Shown here: positions 56,519 through 64,000 of the stretch, piece by piece
Numbering within the stretch: position 1 is the first letter of the stretch
Layout of the letters: the number at the start of each line of letters is the position of its first letter
From: Paraburkholderia lycopersici
GTDB taxonomy: Bacteria > Pseudomonadota > Gammaproteobacteria > Burkholderiales > Burkholderiaceae
Assembly: GCF_900096975.1 (NCBI RefSeq)
Contig: NZ_FMYQ01000027.1
Span: 1-64,000, forward strand
Direction: 5' to 3'
DNA: 64,000 nt
The notes under the pieces: model-generated
What the model saw: only the letters and a program-made list of their open reading frames with translations
Told to the model about the DNA's origin: nothing
Database searches by the model: none
Position numbers and translations under genes: made by a program

Positions 56519-57195
56519 TTGGCCTCCGCGGAAACGGGGCTTCCCGGAGCGCTGGGTGCGCGAACCGCCCTGGCCTCTGGCACAGCGGTCGCGCCTTGCC
56601 AGACGAGATGCGCGCTCACGTGAATCGGCCCCTCATCCTGCGCGCGCTCGCGCGCTGCGCCAGCCGGCGCCCCGCGTTTGAGTTCGCGCACGCTCACCGC
56701 CTCTACGTCGGGCAGCGCGCGCAGACGGCCGAGCCAGGCCGCAGCCGCAGACTCGTCCGCAGCACTCGCCTGCAGATCGGTTTCGTCGGCGAACTGCGTG
56801 AGTTGCTGCAAGCCGACACCCGGCGGGACATCGCTCGCGAGTGCGCCTGCAAGTGCGAAAAAGCGCGCAGTCGCCCGTGCGTGCAGCCGCGCGAGCCGCT
56901 CGCCGGCAAGCCGCGCTTCGCCTTCGCGCTCGAGGCGCTGCGCCTCGGCGAGCGGAGCGCGCCAGTGTGCGATCGATCGTTCCAGCGCCTCGCGCCGGAC
57001 TTCGAGCCCGCTGCGCGCCATATGCTGCGAAAGCACGACGACGAGCGCGCACACGCAACCCGCCAGCGCGGCGACGAGCCATTCGGCCAGCAGGCGACGA
57101 CGCAGTCTTCTGATTGCGCGCTGCCGCCACGGCAACAGATTGAATCCGCCGATGTCGCGCCGCGGACCCGCGCGTGTGGTGCGCACGAGCGTCAT
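56515..57195 (-). CDS. pilN: Type IV pilus inner-membrane assembly protein PilN
   Basis: A 226-aa bitopic protein. The cytoplasmic N-terminus carries FNLLPWRQR, the short PilN motif that binds PilM, followed by one membrane helix (WLVAALAGCVCALVVVL) and a periplasmic coiled-coil/ferredoxin-like domain. A Pro/Ala-rich C-terminus extends past the family core. The start at 57195 overlaps the pilM stop by four bases. Confidence 0.9.
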   Translation of the reverse strand: MTLVRTTRAGPRRDIGGFNLLPWRQRAIRRLRRRLLAEWLVAALAGCVCALVVVLSQHMARSGLEVRREALERSIAHWRAPLAEAQRLEREGEARLAGERLARLHARATARFFALAGALASDVPPGVGLQQLTQFADETDLQASAADESAAAAWLGRLRALPDVEAVSVRELKRGAPAGAARERAQDEGPIHVSAHLVWQGATAVPEARAVRAPSAPGSPVSAEAK

Positions 57196-58172
57196 TCCCC
57201 CACCCCGCGCAGTGCGAGCCCGAACGCCACCGCACACGCCGGATCGTGCACAAGCGTTGCCGCGAGCGGCCACCCGACATCGGCAAGCGGCCCGCATTCG
57301 AACGGCAGCACCGGCGCGCCCAGCGCCTCACCGATGTCGGCCAGCGAGAAGTCCACGCCGCGCAACATCGCGAGCTCCCCCGAAATCTGCACGCAGCCGG
57401 CCTGGTCGGCGCCAACCAGGTCGCGCAACGCTTCCACGAGATCGGCGTGTTCGAGCGCAGGAAAGCGCATTTGCCGGATGACCGAGTCGTCGACGAGATA
57501 CCAGCCGTGTACGCCTTCCGGGCCGACCCAGAGCGCGACCCACGGCTCGAGCGGCGGCAGTTCGTAGGCCGCCGCGTGCCGCATGGCGCGCAACGCGGCG
57601 TGCGCTTCGTCGTCCACGGCGCAAAGCGTGATGCCCGCCATCGCTGCGCATTCGATGCGCGCCTCCAGATGCTGCCGCGCGGTCGCCGCGATGGTCACCT
57701 GCGTTTCGGCCGCGTGCGGCGTGGCCGGCAGCACATTCCAGTCGACCGCCAGCTCGCCGCGCTCGACGCCCGCCACGCGCTCGGCCTCCGCCAGCACGAA
57801 CGGCTCGAGCCCGGCGTGCAGGCCCGAGTCGTCCACCGAGCCCGCCGGCGCGAGGCGTGCGAGCGGCACCGTGGCGACGAGCGTCGCGCTCGCGGGCAGG
57901 GCCAGCGCACAACGCAGCGAAGCGGCTGCGCACGCGCGCGGCAGCTCGGAGAACACGTTGCGCAGCGCTTCGACCACCGCAGCGCGATCGACGATCTCCG
58001 CGCCCGCCATCGCCTCGCGCGCGAGCGGCGCGCTCGCCAGCCATTCGAGGCGCACGGGCCCCGCCCCGACGATGCGCTGGCTCAACACCACGAGCGACAC
58101 GCCGCGCGCGCCCAGATCCACTCCCGCGGCGTAGCGGCGCGCGCCCAACAATACCGGATTCCCGAACCCCAT
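57192..58172 (-). CDS. pilM: Type IV pilus assembly ATPase-like protein PilM
   Basis: A 326-aa cytoplasmic actin-like protein that binds PilN. The N-terminus AAGVDLGARGVSLVVLSQ matches the PilM nucleotide-binding fold, and ALALPASATLVATVPL and VAVDW-like AVDWNVLP regions follow. The sequence is divergent from canonical PilM. It is the first gene of pilM-N-OP-Q and is divergent from mrcA, with 253 bp between. Confidence 0.88.
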   Translation of the reverse strand: MGFGNPVLLGARRYAAGVDLGARGVSLVVLSQRIVGAGPVRLEWLASAPLAREAMAGAEIVDRAAVVEALRNVFSELPRACAAASLRCALALPASATLVATVPLARLAPAGSVDDSGLHAGLEPFVLAEAERVAGVERGELAVDWNVLPATPHAAETQVTIAATARQHLEARIECAAMAGITLCAVDDEAHAALRAMRHAAAYELPPLEPWVALWVGPEGVHGWYLVDDSVIRQMRFPALEHADLVEALRDLVGADQAGCVQISGELAMLRGVDFSLADIGEALGAPVLPFECGPLADVGWPLAATLVHDPACAVAFGLALRGVGE

Positions 58173-58393
58173 CGCACTCCTCCCGAACGTCTGTGCGCCG
58201 CAAACCGTTCGCAGCGCGTCGATGGGGAAATTGTGCGAAGCGGCGCCGACCGCGAATACTCGGCCTTATGGCCAACGTTGGGCGCAGGCGCTACCCACGC
58301 GCGAAGGCCGCGTCTACAGTGCGAATATCGGTTTGCGCACTCGCCCGACCCCGTTCATGTAAGCATCCCGAAAGTACGCGGGCGGGCGGCGGC

Positions 58394-58399
58394 TATAAT
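58394..58399 (+). promoter_or_regulatory. -10 element of mrcA
   Basis: TATAAT 26 bp before the mrcA ATG, which would give a leader of about 20 bases. A consensus -35 is not visible. The rest of 58173-58425 is non-coding and must also hold the pilM promoter. Confidence 0.55.
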
Positions 58400-58425
58400 C
58401 GCGGGACCGTTTTTCTGGTGTTCGT

Positions 58426-60873
58426 ATGCAAGATCAGCCTCCATCGTCCGTACCGCCTTCCACGCCGCCCGAGCCCCCACGGCGGCGTAAGCGCCCATGG
58501 TGGGCAACGTTGCTGATCGCGTTTTTCGGCCTGATCTTCGCGGGCGTGGTGTGCATGGCGCTCGTGCTCGGCTACGCGCTCGTCGTGGCCACGCCCAACC
58601 TGCCGTCGCTCGACGCGCTCACCGACTATCGTCCGAAGGTGCCGCTGCGCATCTATACGCGCGACCACGTGCTGATCGGCGAATTCGGCGAGGAGCGGCG
58701 CGACATCGTCCATTTCCGGGACGTGCCCGACAACCTCAAGAAAGCCATTCTCGCCATCGAGGACGCACGCTTTTACGATCACGGCGGCGTCGATCTCGCC
58801 GGTATCGCGCGCGCGGGCATGGTCGCGCTCACCAACGGCCACGCCACCCAGGGCGCGAGCACGATCACCATGCAGGTGGCGCGCAACTTCTTCCTTTCGA
58901 GCGAAAAGACCTACACGCGCAAGATTTACGAGATGCTGCTCGCCTACAAGATCGAGTCGAAGCTCTCGAAAGATCAGATTCTCGAGGTGTACATGAATCA
59001 GATCTATCTGGGCCAGCGCGCGTATGGCTTCGCGAGCGCCGCACGCGTGTATTTCGGAAAGGACCTGAAAGACCTCACGCTCGCCGAATGCGCGATGCTC
59101 GCCGGGCTACCCAAGGCGCCCTCGGCCTATAACCCGGTCGTCAATCCCAAGCGCGCAAAGGTGCGCCAGGAATACATCCTCCAGCGCATGCTGGAACTGC
59201 ACTACATCACGCAGCAGCAGTACGACGAGGCCGCGCAGCAGCCGCTCGTCGTCAAGGGCGCGGGCAAGGAGTTCAGCGTCCACGCCGAGTACGTCGCGGA
59301 GATGGTGCGCCAGATGATGTACGCGCAGTACCACGAGGAGGCGTACACGCGCGGCCTGAACGTCGTCACGACGATCGACTCGGCCGATCAGGACGTCGCC
59401 TATCGCGCGCTGCGCAGAGGGCTGATGGACTACGAGCGCCGCCACGGCTATCGCGGGCCCGAGGCGTTCATCGACCTGCCCGCCGACACCGACGACCGCG
59501 AGCAGGCCATCGACGACGCCCTCGTCGAGCATCCCGACAACGGCGAACTCGTCGCGGCGGTCGTCACCGCCGCGAGCCCGAAGGAAGTGCAGGCCACCTT
59601 CATGGACGGCAACACCACGGCCATCACCGGCGACGGGCTGCGCTTCGCGCAGTTCGCACTAAGCGCACGCGCGCAGCCGTCGCAGCGCATCCGGCCAGGC
59701 GCGGTCATCCGCGTGGCGCGCGACAATGCGGGCGAGTGGTCGATCACGCAACTGCCGCAGATCGAAGGCGCGTTCATCTCGATCGTGCCGCAGGACGGCG
59801 CGATCCGCGCGCTCGTGGGCGGCTTCGACTTCAACAAGAACAAGTTCAACCACGTCACGCAGGCGTGGCGCCAGCCGGGCTCGAGCTTCAAGCCGTTCAT
59901 CTATTCGGCGTCGCTCGACAAGGGGCTCGGGCCGGCCACCGTCATCAACGATGCGCCGCTCTTCTTCAGCGCGGCGGAAACGGGGGGGCAGCCCTGGGAG
60001 CCGAAGAATTACGGCGGCGGCTTCGACGGCCCCATGACCATGCGCACGGCGCTCATGAAGTCGAAGAACCTCGTGTCGATCCGTATCCTCAACCACATCG
60101 GCACGAAGTACGCGCAGCAGTACATCACGCACTTCGGCTTCGACGCCGACCGGCATCCGGCCTACCTGCCGATGGCGCTCGGGGCGGGCCTCGTCACGCC
60201 GCTGCAGATGGCGGCCGGCTACTCGGTGTTCGCGAACGGCGGCTACCGCGTGAACCCGTATCTGATCGCCGAGGTCACCGACCAGCGCGGCATGGTCGTC
60301 GCCCAGGCGCAGCCGCTCGTGGCCGGGCAGAACGCGCCGCGCGCCATCGACCCGCGCAACGCGTACATCATGAACAGCCTCTTGCAGAGCGTCGCGCAGC
60401 ACGGCACGGGGGCGAAGTCGAACGCCCTCAAGCGCACCGACCTGGGCGGCAAGACCGGCACCACGAACGATTCGCGCGACGCGTGGTTCGCGGGCTACCA
60501 GCACACGCTGGCCGCAATCGCGTGGATCGGTTACGACAACCCGCGCAGCCTCGGCGACAGGGAAACGGGCGGTGGCCTCGCGCTACCGGTATGGATCGAT
60601 TACATGCAGAAGGCGCTCACCGGCGTGCCCGAGTACAAGATGGCGATGCCCGACGGCATCGTCTCGCTCGGCGAGGAGCTCTATTACGCCGACGCCACGC
60701 CGGGCCACGGCTTCGTTTCGGCGGTGGGCATCAGCCAGGCGGCGCTCGAAGCGTCGGCGAGCGGCGCATCGGGCACATCGGGCGCAGCCGACGACGCCGA
60801 CGCCGCGCCGGCGCCCGAGCATGTGAATGCGAAAGAAAAGGAGGACATCATGAACCTGTTCCGCGGGCACTGA
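58426..60873 (+). CDS. mrcA: Penicillin-binding protein 1A (bifunctional transglycosylase/transpeptidase)
   Basis: An 815-aa class A PBP. A Pro-rich cytoplasmic tail and a membrane helix (about 25-50) precede the GT51 transglycosylase domain with IEDARFYDHGGVD, GASTITMQVARNFFLS and YMNQIYLGQRAYGFASAA. An OB-like linker is followed by the transpeptidase with S486-S-F-K489 (PGSSFKPF), SKN and K676-T-G (GKTGTTND). It polymerises and cross-links peptidoglycan in the periplasm. It is divergent from pilM, a conserved ponA-pilMNOPQ arrangement. Confidence 0.97.
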   Translation: MQDQPPSSVPPSTPPEPPRRRKRPWWATLLIAFFGLIFAGVVCMALVLGYALVVATPNLPSLDALTDYRPKVPLRIYTRDHVLIGEFGEERRDIVHFRDVPDNLKKAILAIEDARFYDHGGVDLAGIARAGMVALTNGHATQGASTITMQVARNFFLSSEKTYTRKIYEMLLAYKIESKLSKDQILEVYMNQIYLGQRAYGFASAARVYFGKDLKDLTLAECAMLAGLPKAPSAYNPVVNPKRAKVRQEYILQRMLELHYITQQQYDEAAQQPLVVKGAGKEFSVHAEYVAEMVRQMMYAQYHEEAYTRGLNVVTTIDSADQDVAYRALRRGLMDYERRHGYRGPEAFIDLPADTDDREQAIDDALVEHPDNGELVAAVVTAASPKEVQATFMDGNTTAITGDGLRFAQFALSARAQPSQRIRPGAVIRVARDNAGEWSITQLPQIEGAFISIVPQDGAIRALVGGFDFNKNKFNHVTQAWRQPGSSFKPFIYSASLDKGLGPATVINDAPLFFSAAETGGQPWEPKNYGGGFDGPMTMRTALMKSKNLVSIRILNHIGTKYAQQYITHFGFDADRHPAYLPMALGAGLVTPLQMAAGYSVFANGGYRVNPYLIAEVTDQRGMVVAQAQPLVAGQNAPRAIDPRNAYIMNSLLQSVAQHGTGAKSNALKRTDLGGKTGTTNDSRDAWFAGYQHTLAAIAWIGYDNPRSLGDRETGGGLALPVWIDYMQKALTGVPEYKMAMPDGIVSLGEELYYADATPGHGFVSAVGISQAALEASASGASGTSGAADDADAAPAPEHVNAKEKEDIMNLFRGH

Positions 60874-60895
60874 GCTTCGCCGAACCGGGGCAAAG

Positions 60896-60929
60896 AAAAA
60901 CGGGCGCCAGTTCAAGCAGCGCCCGTTTT
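60896..60929. terminator. Bidirectional terminator between mrcA and cyaY
   Basis: CGGGCGC and GCGCCCG arms (loop of 11) with an A-run before and a T-run after. It serves the converging mrcA and cyaY genes. Confidence 0.85.
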
Positions 60930-60934
60930 CACGT

Positions 60935-61252
60935 TCAGGGTTCGAACCGCACCGGCTCGCCCGCCTGTTCCGTCGCGTAGGCCGTGAGCGCCGAGAAGAA
61001 TTCGGTGCCCGTGCGCGTGTCGCGCCATTGGCCGTCGATGAAGCGATAGTGGAAACCGCCGGCCTTCGCCGCGATCCAGATTTCGCGCATCGGCGGCTGC
61101 AGGTTCACGATGATCTTCGAGCGATTCTCGAATTCGAGCGTCAGAACGTTGCCGCTGCGCTCGAGTTCGATATCGGCGCTGGCCTCGTCCACGGCCCGCT
61201 CCACGGCTCCCAGCACGGCCTCCGCGCGGCTCAGGTAGTCACTGTCTGGCAT
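60935..61252 (-). CDS. cyaY: Iron donor protein CyaY (frataxin homologue)
   Basis: A 105-aa frataxin-fold protein. The acidic first helix (YLSRAEAVLGAVERAVDEASADIELE) and the beta-sheet region LTLEFENRSKIIVNLQPPMREIWIAAKAGGFHYRF in parts are typical. It binds iron and modulates Fe-S cluster assembly. The start ATG 61252 has GGTGGAG seven bases upstream; GTG 61264 overlaps that site and is rejected. It is divergent from lptM with 35 bp between start codons. Confidence 0.95.
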   Translation of the reverse strand: MPDSDYLSRAEAVLGAVERAVDEASADIELERSGNVLTLEFENRSKIIVNLQPPMREIWIAAKAGGFHYRFIDGQWRDTRTGTEFFSALTAYATEQAGEPVRFEP

Positions 61253-61287
61253 GCTAAACTCCACCGGTTATTCATTCAGGGACAATT

Positions 61288-61626
61288 ATGCGTGTCATTT
61301 CGCAGATGCGCGCAGCGGCATCCCGCGTATCGACGCCCGGCGCGATTCTAGCGGCTTTTGCGGTCTGCGCCGTCGCGCTCGCAGGCTGCGGCCAGCGCGG
61401 GCCGCTCTACATGCCCACCGTGCCGCCGCTTCCGCCCAAGCCCAGCTTCGAAACCGCGCCGCCGCAAACCGGCGCGTCGGCGCCCGAAGCGGCTTCGGCG
61501 CCCGTCGGCTCGATACCCGACACTTCGGGCACGCCGCTCTCGTTGTCTCCGGACAGCGAAGTCAGCACCCCGTCCGCGACCACCGGCAGCCCGCAACCGG
61601 CTTCCGGCGCAACGCCAACCCAGTAA
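61288..61626 (+). CDS. lptM: LPS translocon maturation lipoprotein LptM (LppL-like)
   Basis: A 112-aa small lipoprotein. The signal ends in the lipobox VALAGC, directly followed by GQRGPLYMP, the conserved short motif of LptM/YifL proteins. The rest is Pro/Ser/Ala-rich and probably disordered. In E. coli LptM assists maturation of LptD. The gene lies 9 bp upstream of lysA, a conserved pairing. A start at 61306 would also keep the signal peptide. Confidence 0.9.
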   Translation: MRVISQMRAAASRVSTPGAILAAFAVCAVALAGCGQRGPLYMPTVPPLPPKPSFETAPPQTGASAPEAASAPVGSIPDTSGTPLSLSPDSEVSTPSATTGSPQPASGATPTQ

Positions 61627-61635
61627 ATCGCTCGC

Positions 61636-62907
61636 ATGACCCAGTCCGCTTTTCACCGTGACAACGGCACGCTCTTCGTAGAAGGCGTGTCGGCCGCCGA
61701 CCTCGCCGCGCAGTACGGCACGCCGCTCTACGTTTATTCGCGCAAGGCGCTCACCGCCGCGTGGCACGCCTACGCAGACGCCTGCGCCGGCCGCCGCGCC
61801 AAAGTGCACGTCGCGGTGAAGGCGAACAGCAATCTCGCGGTGCTCAACCTCTTCGCGCGCGAAGGCGCGGGCTTCGACATCGTCTCCGCAGGCGAACTCG
61901 CACGCGTGCTCGCGGCGGGCGGCAAGGCGCAGGACGTGGTGTTCTCGGGCGTCGGCAAGACGGCGGCCGAAATGCGCGAGGCGCTCGAAGCGGGCGTGAA
62001 GTGCTTCAACGTCGAATCGATTCCCGAACTCGACCGGCTCAACGCAGTTGCGGGCCAGCTCGGCAAGAAAGCGCCCGTTTCGCTGCGTGTGAACCCCGAC
62101 GTCGATCCGAAGACGCACCCGTACATTTCCACGGGCCTGAAGGCGAACAAGTTCGGCGTCGCATTCGAGGACGCGCGCGCGACCTATCGCGCCGCCGCAG
62201 CCATGCCGCACCTGGAGGTGGCCGGCATCGACTGCCACATCGGCTCGCAAATCACCGAGATCGCGCCGTATCTCGACGCCATCGACAAACTGCTCGAACT
62301 CGTCGACCAGATCGAAGCCGATGGCGTGAGCATCCGCCACATCGACGTCGGTGGCGGACTCGGCATTCGCTACGACGACGAAACGCCGCCCGACATCGGC
62401 GAATTCGTGCGCACGGTGCTCGATCGCATCGAGGCGCATGGCACGAAGACGGGCAAGGTCCGCGACGTGTACTTCGAGCCGGGCCGCTCGCTCGTGGGCA
62501 ATGCGGGCATCCTGCTCACCACGGTCGAGTTCCTCAAGCCCGGCTCGGAGAAGAATTTCGCGATCGTCGACGCCGCGATGAACGACCTCGCTCGCCCCGC
62601 CATGTACGACGCCTATCACGCGATCGAGCCGGTCGTGGAACGCCAGTCGGCCCCGCAGACTTACGACGTGGTCGGCCCCGTGTGCGAAAGCGGCGACTGG
62701 CTCGGCCGCGCGCGCGCGCTCGCCATCGAGCCGGGCGACGTGCTCGCGATCCGCTCGGCGGGCGCCTACGGCTTCGTGATGAGTTCGAACTACAACACGC
62801 GCGCACGCGCGGCCGAGGTCATGGTCGATGGCACGCGCGTGCATCTCGCGCGCGAGCGCGAAAGCGTGGCGCAGCTATTCGCGAACGAGCGCCCGCTGCC
62901 GGACTGA
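61636..62907 (+). CDS. lysA: Diaminopimelate decarboxylase
   Basis: A 423-aa PLP enzyme that makes lysine from meso-diaminopimelate. The PLP lysine is K62 (VHVAVKANSNL); IDCHIGSQITEI, VGGGLGIRY, YFEPGRSLVGNAG and GPVCESGDWLGR carry further cofactor and substrate residues. It starts at 61636 and is probably cotranscribed with lptM. Confidence 0.97.
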   Translation: MTQSAFHRDNGTLFVEGVSAADLAAQYGTPLYVYSRKALTAAWHAYADACAGRRAKVHVAVKANSNLAVLNLFAREGAGFDIVSAGELARVLAAGGKAQDVVFSGVGKTAAEMREALEAGVKCFNVESIPELDRLNAVAGQLGKKAPVSLRVNPDVDPKTHPYISTGLKANKFGVAFEDARATYRAAAAMPHLEVAGIDCHIGSQITEIAPYLDAIDKLLELVDQIEADGVSIRHIDVGGGLGIRYDDETPPDIGEFVRTVLDRIEAHGTKTGKVRDVYFEPGRSLVGNAGILLTTVEFLKPGSEKNFAIVDAAMNDLARPAMYDAYHAIEPVVERQSAPQTYDVVGPVCESGDWLGRARALAIEPGDVLAIRSAGAYGFVMSSNYNTRARAAEVMVDGTRVHLARERESVAQLFANERPLPD

Positions 62908-62956
62908 GCGAGTAAATGCGCAATTAACCGGGCGTTTCGAGCGCTCGCGCCACAGT

Positions 62957-62988
62957 AAAAAAGCGACGCTACGGCGTCGCTTTTTTTT
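62957..62988. terminator. Bidirectional terminator between lysA and msrQ
   Basis: AGCGACG and CGTCGCT arms with a short loop, six As before and eight Ts after, between converging genes. Confidence 0.9.
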
Positions 62989-63004
62989 CGCATACGCGAG
63001 CCAG

Positions 63005-63712
63005 TCAGGCAACGCCCGCGCCCGATCGCGCGGAGCGCCACCGCGCGAGCAGCCACACGCCCGCGCGCCAGCCCAATAGCACGAGCATGATCGCGCCATA
63101 AAGCTTCGGCAGCACTAGATCGTGCTTGCCTGCCTTCATCCACCAGAAGTGCAGGATCGCCAGCACGCCGATCGCGTAGACAAGCCGATGCAGCGTTTGC
63201 CAGCGGCGCCCGAGCCTGCGCGCCATCGCGCGCGTGGACGTCGCGGCGAGCGGAATCAGCAGCACGAACGCCGCGAAGCCCACCGTGATGAACGGCCGCT
63301 TGCCCACGTCCTTGAGCATCGCGGCGACGTCGAACCACTTGTCGAACCAGACGTAGGTCGTGAAGTGCAGCGCCGCGTAGAAAAACGCGTAGAGCCCGAG
63401 CAGGCGTCGAAAGCGGATCAGCGCGTTCCAGCCGGTGAGCCGGCGCAGCGGCGTGACGGCGAGCGTGATGCAGAGGAACACGAGCGTCCACAGGCCCGTG
63501 GAGCGCGTGATGAACTCGATCGGATTCGCACCGAGCCGGTCGGTGAAGCCGAACAGCACGATGCGTGCAAGCGGATACAACGCCGCGACGAATACCGCCG
63601 CCTTCGCCCATGGCAGCCAGCGCGGGCCGGCCGCGCTCGCGGCGCGCGCACCGGCCTTCGCGAGTATTGCGCGCGGCAAGGCGTCAGCCTGCGGTGTCGT
63701 CGTCGATTCCAT
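63005..63712 (-). CDS. msrQ: Haem-binding membrane subunit MsrQ
   Basis: A protein of about 235 aa with six membrane helices of the ferric-reductase-like type. The haem-ligand histidines are probably in FYAALHFTTYVWFDKW, QTLHRLVYAIGVLAILHFWWM. It passes electrons from quinones to MsrP. Starts at 63742 (TTG), 63724 and 63712 are possible; 63712 is chosen because GGAG lies six bases upstream. The TTG start would overlap the msrP stop. Confidence 0.92.
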   Translation of the reverse strand: MESTTTPQADALPRAILAKAGARAASAAGPRWLPWAKAAVFVAALYPLARIVLFGFTDRLGANPIEFITRSTGLWTLVFLCITLAVTPLRRLTGWNALIRFRRLLGLYAFFYAALHFTTYVWFDKWFDVAAMLKDVGKRPFITVGFAAFVLLIPLAATSTRAMARRLGRRWQTLHRLVYAIGVLAILHFWWMKAGKHDLVLPKLYGAIMLVLLGWRAGVWLLARWRSARSGAGVA

Positions 63713-63738
63713 CTCTCGCTCCATCGGCCGCTCGTGAC

Positions 63739-64000
63739 TCAAAAGTTCTTGCGCAGATCCATACCCTGATACATCGACGCCACGAGGTCGCCGTAGCCGT
63801 TGAACATGAGCGTCTTGCGCTTGGGCTGGAAGAAGCCGTCCTCGCCGATGCGCCGCTCGGTGGCCTGGCTCCAGCGCGGGTGGTCGACATTCGGATTCAC
63901 GTTCGAATAGAAGCCATACTCGTTCGGCGCGTACTTGTTCCAGCTCGTGGGCGGCTGATTCGACACGAAGCGGATCTTCACGAGCGACTTCGCGCTCTTG
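63739..64000 (-). CDS. msrP: Periplasmic methionine sulfoxide reductase MsrP, C-terminal part
   Basis: About 87 C-terminal codons of the molybdenum-containing MsrP are in the window; the gene continues beyond 64000. Recognisable sequence: VSNQPPTSWNKYAPNEYGFY, NPNVDHPRWSQATERRIG and KRKTLMFNGYGDLVASMY. In the family, the full protein carries a Tat signal and repairs oxidised methionines in periplasmic proteins using electrons from MsrQ, encoded immediately downstream. Confidence 0.93.
   Translation of the reverse strand, partial: KSAKSLVKIRFVSNQPPTSWNKYAPNEYGFYSNVNPNVDHPRWSQATERRIGEDGFFQPKRKTLMFNGYGDLVASMYQGMDLRKNF

Overview
The window looks like a chromosomal segment of a Burkholderiaceae betaproteobacterium, most likely Paraburkholderia, Caballeronia or Burkholderia. 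The evidence is the very high GC content, the protein sequences themselves, and the gene order: petABC-sspAB-tRNA-Thr, a continuous murA-his-tat block, mlaFEDACB next to thiOSGE, ponA (mrcA) divergent from pilMNOPQ-aroKB, and cyaY/lptM-lysA. Genus-level placement is inference from memory of gene order; no search was run.

Layout. (1) 1-5.1 kb is accessory DNA. It holds a truncated IS3-family element into which a second IS3-family element is nested, the remnant of a P4/D5-type primase-helicase, and a P4-type tyrosine integrase beside the 3' end of tRNA-Thr(UGU). It looks like the decayed integrase end of an integrative element. (2) 5.2-10.4 kb carries sspB/sspA, the cytochrome bc1 operon petABC and a Nif3-family gene, all on the minus strand. 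(3) 10.4-11.6 kb is a membrane-anchored DegS/DegQ-like protease. (4) 11.7-30 kb is a near-continuous minus-strand series, in transcription order mlaF-E-D-A-C-B, an ABC-2 exporter pair, ibaG, murA, hisG-D-C-B-H-A-F-I-E, a small membrane protein, hinT and tatA-B-C. It joins outer-membrane lipid transport, peptidoglycan precursor synthesis, histidine synthesis and Tat secretion. (5) 30.2-33.9 kb is the thiamine operon thiO-S-G-E behind a TPP riboswitch, with an unannotated 23-codon ORF in the leader that overlaps the thiO start. (6) 34.2-40.4 kb carries an SbmA/YddA-type ABC protein, an SDR, an MFS transporter, a D-amino-acid dehydrogenase and a cyclic phosphodiesterase. (7) 40.6-48.5 kb is gltBD, with an unusual 118-bp tandem repeat of the gltD 3' end, and a RAYT-like gene that has lost its HUH histidines. 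(8) 48.6-58.2 kb has ompW, a DUF883-type protein, ugpQ, dgt, aroB, aroK and the type IV pilus genes pilQ, a pilO-pilP fusion, pilN and pilM. (9) 58.4-64 kb has PBP1A, cyaY, lptM-lysA and msrPQ (msrP cut by the window edge).

Most of the window is conserved core genome. I saw no convincing new multi-gene system such as a defence, toxin or biosynthetic cluster. The observations most worth a second look are the 23-codon ORF between the TPP riboswitch and thiO, the hairpin-bearing tandem repeat at the gltD 3' end, the apparently catalytically dead RAYT-like protein, the ThiE with a possibly vestigial ThiD-like N-terminus, and the PilO-PilP fusion. Almost every long antisense reading frame in this GC-rich DNA is a codon-bias shadow of a real gene.
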